Shown: in pieces, positions 57,801 through 64,000 of the stretch
Layout of the letters: every line of letters begins with the position of its first letter
Numbering within the stretch: position 1 is the stretch's first letter
Assembly (NCBI GenBank): GCA_033065855.1
Contig: JAVXUO010000271.1
Span: forward strand, 558,001-622,000
From: Escallonia rubra
Taxonomy: Eukaryota > Streptophyta > Magnoliopsida > Escalloniales > Escalloniaceae
Length of the DNA stretch: 64,000 nucleotides
Direction of reading: 5' to 3'
Translations under genes and position numbers: made by a program
Notes under the pieces: generated by a model
What the model saw: the letters and a program-made list of their open reading frames with translations, nothing else
Database searches by the model: none
What the model was told of the DNA's origin: nothing

Positions 57801-60800
57801 ATGAGCAAGGCAAGTAGGTGTTTAGAGAAGAATCGTGATGCTCTTGACAACGTTGTGCTTTTTTTGGCATCTTCGGACAAAGTTAAAAACAATAGAGCTT
57901 TACTTATCTTGCATTCAAACGGACCCCTAATTCTTAATTGTTTCAAATTGATGAATAATCTTGCTTCTAAGTTCTCATCTGAATTGTTCTATCGTAGAAT
58001 TTTTGGTATTCCTATGTACATTGTTTGACCCCGTTTTTTGACATCCAATTCTTTGCACCCTAGGACTTCAGAACAAAAGGATCCGACTCCTGGAAGCTTA
58101 CTTCTGTACCCAACTATTAGACATAGTACCATCATTCATCTGCTTATAACAAGCCAAATCACCTTTAAACTTCAAAGCTATTATCGCCATTGCTCTTGGT
58201 AGGTGCTTACAGGCTGCTAAGACAGTTTTAAATTGTTGTACACCTGAGAAGTGAAAGTTCCTTTTAACTTAGTGTCCCAAGCTTCTTGAACTCGCTAAAA
58301 TAATTACAGCTATCCAAAACGAGAACTATACTGACACTTGCTGCATGATCAGAAGCTCCAATAGGATGAAATGAGTCTGGATCAGGAAACTGATCCAATC
58401 GCCCTTTATTAGTAAGACCCATGAAGTGTACCAAGAGTTCTAACTCCGCTGTACCTCTTTTCATGAAGTGTCTATTGGACCTCTAAAGTTCACCCGGTAC
58501 GGACAGAAGTCTGTAAAGAGTCTTGAAAGTCTTCATCAAGGGCTAGGCACCTTAGTCCGATGTTTGCAGTTAGAGCCACACTGGAATTCCACCGTTGTCA
58601 GCATGGTTCCAGATAGTGGTAGCATCAATATATCAGGTGTGCCTGCAGAGTTCCAATCTGATGCTTGCGAAGTTAGTACCAAATTACTCAGCAGAGTGGT
58701 TAAATCTACGTTTTGTGGGTTCAGAACATAGGAGCGACCTCTGTATCTTAGAAGTTTGCAGACAAGTTTTCAGGTCTACTTAGCATTACTATAGGAGCCA
58801 TCTTGCATAAGCTTTACCTTCCATGGGACCAGAAAAACCCTATATACGTTCATACATGAGCTTCGTACTTCTACCTGCTTCAATGGGCATTTATACATAT
58901 CCATCATATTCCATGCACAACCAATTGGTTTCTAGCTTTACTGAAAGCTTTACCCTCTTTTAGTCCTTTCAGACTTGTAGTGTTAATATTTTGAACGTTG
59001 CTTTCCAGAATTGACAGTTTGTTCAACTTCAATCCCTTAGATAACTGAAAAACCAATACACAACTATGATAGATAGGAAGTTAAATATTCCTTTTGATCC
59101 ACTACATAGGGGATTGACTGCAACATTGCTTTCACCCAGTTCTTAATGGTGTCTATGCATTATCTACGTTTGCAATGTGTTATAGCACTGTAATATGAGA
59201 ATATTCAATTTTGGAAACTTTCACTTGCTAAAATTGTGTTCATAAAGAATTCCTATATGTATACAAGGTAACAAAAAATTGCTTGATTCGTTGTACAGAG
59301 TATATAAGTCCAATACCACTAACATTTTTAGGTACTTATTTCAAGATACTTGTGGAGATACATTTTCGTTACAAATGCCACAAAGATAAATAGGCAAATG
59401 TTCATGTGCTCATGCTTTGTGTTCATTGTCGAACCGTTGGTTTAAGAGAATCCAATTGCTGCTAAGTTGCCACGATAATAATTGTGTCTATTCAACCGCT
59501 CCCAGAGAGGTTATGCAGACAGACCAGGATTCGTCATGGGCCTAATGCCTTTTTTCGTTTATGTCTCACTTGATTGCTTTTAGTGTAAACAACGAGATCG
59601 GTGCAAGCGATATGTGACAAGGACCTCCCACCTTTACAATGTTTGATTTTAAGAATTATGATTTTCAGAATAAATTTGTGTATATATGAACAGTAAGGTG
59701 TGCTTTTAGTCTTTCATTTTGAGAGTTTTTTTGTAGCTTTTTAATTACTTTCTAGGTGTTTAGAAGCTTGTATCACATGACCTGTATAACTAGTCTTAGT
59801 TTTAAGATTCAAAAGAAAAAAAATGATAGTTTTCTTTCGCCCGTTTGTTGATCAAACCGCTTCATTAGCTTCAGCTTTGGACTTGCAACTAACTATTTCC
59901 ATCCTCTTCTCAGGCGGAATTAATTGATCCTGCATTGAAGGGAACACTTAATGTTCTAGGGGCTTGTGCAAAAGCTTCATCAGTTAAAAGAGTGGTTTTA
60001 ACATCCTCTGTAGCTGCAGTAATTATCAGTCGTCGGCCAAAGACTCCTGATGTAGTGGTTGACGAGACTTGGTTCTCTGATCCAGAGCTTGCCAGGGATA
60101 TGAAGGTTTGTAACTATTATTTGCATCATCTTTTAACTTGACTTGATCTTGTGCATGAAGACATTGGCTGTTGTATGCTAAAACCTATATTTGTTTCTTT
60201 TGGCATGAAGTAGTACTGGTTCTTTGACCCTAATTCGACTGCCATCTAATACATCAAAGATGTGTAATTGGTCAATTAAAATTTCCTTGTTAGGTTTGCA
60301 GACTGCAGGTAGCTTTTTGCAAAGTAGGCAGTCAATTCGAAGATCTTCAAAACTGGTAGCAACTCGAATGAAGCTTTTTTGTCATTGTGTTGAGTGCTAG
60401 GAAGGGGAACTTTTTGTGATATATAGGAGAGTCAAGAGGGTTTATTTTTGGACAAACAAGTAGCTTGCAAATCAAATCACTTTACCTTCAGTCTCGTACC
60501 TCTATTGCCCAGAGACTCGAAGTTATTATCATCTTGATGAGTACTTTTGGTTTTTTCTTCTCTTGCAAGAAAATTTTCCAAAAATTCATTATGTAGCATT
60601 GTGATGAAGCTTGTAATACATTGATTGATAACATTTTTTTATTTGTATTGGAACAACTATATTTCTCACCATAATGGGACCAAGTTGCATATTCTGATCA
60701 AGCTAAGTAGTTATTGCTTCATTTCTTCTAAGCAAAATGTGACAAGGAGTTTTTAGTGAAATTATTGTAGCATAGTTCAAAAACAGATCCTTTAGCTGGA

Positions 60801-63345
60801 GTCATTAGTTCTCTTCTCAATATATTCATTGCAAAAGCCTCCTCCATATAGGAAAGTTCTTACTCTCTGTACAGGAGAAAGGTTGTTTTCTGCTAGAAAC
60901 TATTCAAAGCTTTAAATGCTATGTCTCTTATTGGGAAGTAAAGGAAAAGGAGTCTAGAGTATCTCCTTTGTCATGTCCAAAGGCATACTTACATTACCGG
61001 ATGAAACAGTACAATTTTGATTAGTATCGTGGACATTGTGATAAAATTAATTGGATGAGATTAACTTCAAGATATTTTGGGTTTCTGTTTCTTCATTTCT
61101 GTAACTTTTTGATCTTTCAAACGATGTTCTTGTAAATTGTTGTTTGCTGTTTCATATCTGAGACATGCACAATGCAGTCAGGTGGCTTGATGTAGAGTAG
61201 TATGTTACACATATCTGATTTATTTAAAGTTTCTCCCTTTGCTTATGGTCCATTTGTTACACACTTCCAACACATATACATCTAGCCCACCTTCCACATT
61301 TCTGGGTCGTGTAAGAAAATTCAATTGCAAGTCACAATATTGCTTTTACCTTGGCCTGTAAGCTTTTTTCCCCTTCTCCTGATAACTGGTTTACATTTTT
61401 TTTCTTCTTCTTCAATTGCTATGTTTATGGCTCACTGTTCAATTAGATTGCAGTCCTTTTGTTTTCTCCCATAATCTTGAATTCTCCCCTTTTCTCTTTC
61501 GTTTTTTATAACAGCTTTGGTATGTGCTCTCAAAGACTTTGGCTGAGGGTGCTGCCTGGAAGTTTGCAAGAGAGAAAGGCATTGATCTGGTTACAATAAA
61601 CCCAGCACTTGTTGTCGGTCCACTGTTACAGCCAACACTCAACACTAGTGCTGCTGCAATTCTGGACATAGTTAACGGTGAGTATCCATAGATAAGCAGT
61701 AGGAATTTTTCGATCATAGGCATGAAAAGATCCTGTAACCGGTGAAAGAAACTAGCTCTTAAACGAAGTCAGCTGTAATAAATGTTTTCTGGGAATTTAA
61801 ATTGATGAATATTTTGATTCTGACCATCTCCCGAATTTGCTTTCTTGTGTCACGTTTTAACACTGCACTTACTAAAGTTTCTGGTGCAAAACTAATTAAT
61901 AATAGTTCTCTATTGGGTAAGACTGCTGGAACTCTGAGGAAGGAAAGAAGATTATTTGTGGGGAAAGGAGATCATCTTTCTCTCTGTGTGGTCAATCTGG
62001 AAAGAAAGATGGTAGAATTTGAGGAGGTTGGAAAGGACTGTTGCTGTTTTCAGCTGTTTTTCCGTTAAAATAAGAGCACATGGTATCATTTCCTTTACCC
62101 CCTATGACAACCAAAAGCACCCAAATCCATAAATTTTGGAAATCTCTCCGTTCTCCCTCCTTTCTCTCCGTGTTGGGGGTGAAGGTGTCGTAGTCCTTGA
62201 GAGAAATTCTCCTCTCTTTTCTTTTTCTTCATTATTTCCTCCTCATGAATGACAGAAGCTGCTTGAAGCTCATTCTTTTCCTCTCTTTCCTTCCACAGTG
62301 GGCACCTACCTAATATAGCATTGAACTCGTGGCACTTGTTGACATTGTTTATTTATTTTAACGATGACTGACTATGCTTCTCATTATTTATCTACTTCAG
62401 GAGCGAAAACATATCCAAATTCTACCATGGGATGGATTAACGTTAAGGATGTTGCTGTTGCACATATTCAAGCATTTGAGATTCCCTCTGCTAATGGAAG
62501 ATATTGTTTGGTTGAACGTGTTGCACATTACTCGGAAGTTGTTGAGATATTACGCAAGCTTTATCCTACCCTTCAGCTTCCAGAAAAGTAAGTCTAAAAT
62601 TCTTAGATATTGTTTACAAGTACTACTTCTCATCGAAATATGTATCCCTGAAACGCAATGCAGCTTGTATGAAGTACGATTCTCCGTACTACCAATTTAA
62701 CTACTTGTGATTTGTTAGACTGTACATATTTATGGGGTTTCTGCCCTCTGACCTGTCTCAATCCAATGAATCAGAAGGTATAATATTTTGTTGGTGATTG
62801 ACGTCGCGGGAAAGATGTACACAGAACTATACTCAGTAATGAAGATGGCTAATTTCCCTGCACATTACTGCTTCAATGTTATGATTCTCCAGCCAATGAG
62901 ATATATAGATAGATAGATGTGTGTGTGTGTAGAGAGAGAGAGATATTGCACTGTGTATTCCACATTGTGGCAATTAGAAGATTGACTGAAGCTATTGAGA
63001 ATACTTTGCATTTCATCATGCTTGAACATATGCATGAATCTGTTTACCGGTGCTGCATGAATTTCCTGCACAGCGTTTGCATAGGACTTCTTTATTATGG
63101 GTCAGTCAAATCTTTTCGATACTACTGCAGTTTCCAAAAGCAATGATATCAGATTGGTACTACTCTCTCTCTTTCTAATGTGCTTGAAATATTGTTGCAG
63201 GTGTTCAGATGACGGGCCACATACTCCAGTATATCAAGTCTCCAAGGAAAAAGCAAAAAGCTTAGGCATCAACTTCATTTCCCTCGAGGAAAGCGTCAAG
63301 GAAACCGTTGAGAGCTTGAAGGAGAAGGGTTTTTTTTCCGGCTGA
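54828..63345 (+). CDS. Gene D: CCR-like / phenylacetaldehyde-reductase-like SDR, complete, 6 exons
   Basis: Exons: 54828-54945, 56667-56836, 59914-60105, 61515-61677, 62401-62587 and 63201-63345, all GT-AG, giving 324 residues. It has [10 protein letters not shown] (11-20), RDPNNPKK (37-44), VLTSSVAAV with the catalytic Ser near 127, Y163-VLS-K167, and [15 protein letters not shown]. It departs from its paralogues just after the catalytic Ser ([11 protein letters not shown] against [11 protein letters not shown] in B) and at the end of exon 3 (PELARDMK against PEFCKEMK), so its substrate pocket may differ. Its C-terminus is KEKGFFSG. The expected role is NADPH-dependent carbonyl reduction, with substrate open. 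Introns are 1.72, 3.08, 1.41, 0.72 and 0.61 kb. Intron 1 carries a Tourist-like MITE. The 5' leader resembles that of gene C. Confidence 0.93.
55204..55448. mobile_element. Tourist-like (PIF/Harbinger) MITE in gene D intron 1
   Basis: The left end GGCCCCGTACGCTTACCATATT and right end AATATGGTAAGCGGCC are inverted, continuing as CGTTTTCT / AGAAAACG. The element is directly flanked by TAA on both sides, the expected target duplication. About 245 bp, AT-rich interior, no coding capacity. Confidence 0.8.
56837..59913 (+). other. Gene D intron 2 (3.1 kb)
   Basis: Mostly unique-looking sequence. Between about 57800 and 58780 it is less AT-rich and has overlapping ORFs on both strands (for example 58468-58731 plus and 58464-58264 minus). 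I do not recognise the family; a decayed retroelement or captured fragment is possible. Confidence 0.4.
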
Positions 63346-64000
63346 GCTGTCTGTAAATCTTCCATAAGATTGAAGATGGCGACACGGGCATGCCTTCAAC
63401 ATGCTTGTAACTGATGTCGGCCACTTTTAAGAACTAGTCTCCGTCTTGATGTAGTTCATAAACTTTGATGTTCTCCTTAACTTCCTCATCTATTTGAAAA
63501 ATGAAATTGGAACCTCAAGACCATGCTACTGCTTACTGCAGTATTTGCTTCAGGTATTTTACATGCAATATTTAGCATTTTAGTTCTTCAGGGTTTTCTT
63601 CGATTTCCAGATGAGTGTGGTTGATTTCCAAATGGTAGGATAACGTGTTGCCTAGCTGTTTCTAGTCAGTAAGAAGGCTAGCATCGGTTTTTCTTTGGTC
63701 CTAAAAAGGCTTGCGGATCACTACTTTATTGTTCATTTTCTTTCTAAGCTGCTGTTCTTGATGATCTGTTCCCTGTATGCCCAAGAGCGATCGGAGGACA
63801 CAATCAATGTTGAGCTTGTTCCCTATATGCCCAAGAGCGATTCGGAGGACACGTCAATGATTTTTTTTGTTGTTGATAAAGTCGAGAATAGTATAAATAA
63901 TAAGTTCGTGTGTCACGTTATCATGACAGGTCATGATTTTACGAATAATTATACACTCAAAATGTAGATAGTTAATTGACTATTCCCAAGGCACGCCCTA
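63346..64000. other. Gene D 3' flank with a 50-bp duplication
   Basis: After the stop comes the presumed 3' untranslated region. At 63767-63859 the word TGTTCCCT(G/A)TATGCCCAAG, continuing AGCGAT(T)CGGAGGACAC, occurs twice with a period of 50 bp. No further gene starts before the window ends. Confidence 0.6.

Noticed and set aside
58264-58783. Overlapping ORFs in gene D intron 2
   Set aside because: Not matched to any family I know; plus- and minus-strand frames overlap fully, so neither can be preferred.
8403-63345. Annotation as true lignin cinnamoyl-CoA reductase or dihydroflavonol reductase
   Set aside because: The NWYCYGK motif is absent in all four copies ((L/A)WYV(L/V)SK instead), and the overall pattern fits the CCR-like/PAR-like group better.

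Overview
The window looks like nuclear DNA of a flowering plant, most likely a eudicot and plausibly a woody one. It is AT-rich, its genes are split by GT-AG introns of 0.1 to 3.8 kb, and gene-poor stretches are filled with plant-type transposons (Tat-lineage Ty3/gypsy remains, a CACTA element, hAT-, PIF/Harbinger- and Mutator-like MITEs, L1-type LINE pieces and a tRNA-derived SINE). The species cannot be named from the sequence alone.

The coding content is one gene family. Four complete paralogues of an extended short-chain dehydrogenase/reductase (cinnamoyl-CoA-reductase-like / phenylacetaldehyde-reductase-like, SDR108E group) lie at 8403-17835 (minus, gene A), 20300-32401 (plus, gene B), 44468-48343 (plus, gene C) and 54828-63345 (plus, gene D). 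All four have six exons and the same splice phases. Exons 1, 2, 3 and 5 are 118, 170, 192 and 187 bp in every copy. Exon 4 is 163 bp in B, C and D and 160 bp in A. The last exon varies (157, 175, 136, 145 bp). The joined products are 327, 334, 321 and 324 residues, with an intact NADP(H) glycine motif and a Ser/Tyr163/Lys167 catalytic set. The NWYCYGK signature of true lignin CCRs is replaced by (L/A)WYV(L/V)SK, so these are better read as CCR-like aldehyde/ketone reductases than as bona fide CCR.

Layout: 1-4140 is the 3' part of a decayed Tat-lineage Ty3/gypsy element (end of pol, antisense ORF block, palindromic minisatellite). 4977-8016 holds two PIF/Harbinger-like MITEs with GC-rich minisatellite cores and a hAT-like element. 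Gene A and gene B are head to head across a 2.46-kb gap that carries a 48-bp-arm hairpin beside gene A's TATA-like box and a 125-bp tandem duplication upstream of gene B. Gene B's introns hold a LINE piece, an LTR-like fossil and a 161-bp tandem duplication. The 12-kb gap between B and C holds a MITE, a 2.74-kb CACTA element with TTA target duplications, a decayed gypsy gag region and a SINE with a perfect 16-bp target duplication. Gene C is compact. The C-D gap contains an RNase H-like relic split by a hAT MITE, a gene-5'-end-like CT-rich stretch and a long-TIR MITE. Gene D has a Tourist-like MITE in intron 1.

The best reading is a tandemly expanded specialised-metabolism reductase cluster, with one inverted and most diverged copy (A) and promoters reshaped by repeats. 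I see no clearly new biological system. The most distinctive non-coding signals are the promoter hairpin of gene A, the GC-minisatellite MITE family and the palindromic minisatellite of the gypsy fossil.
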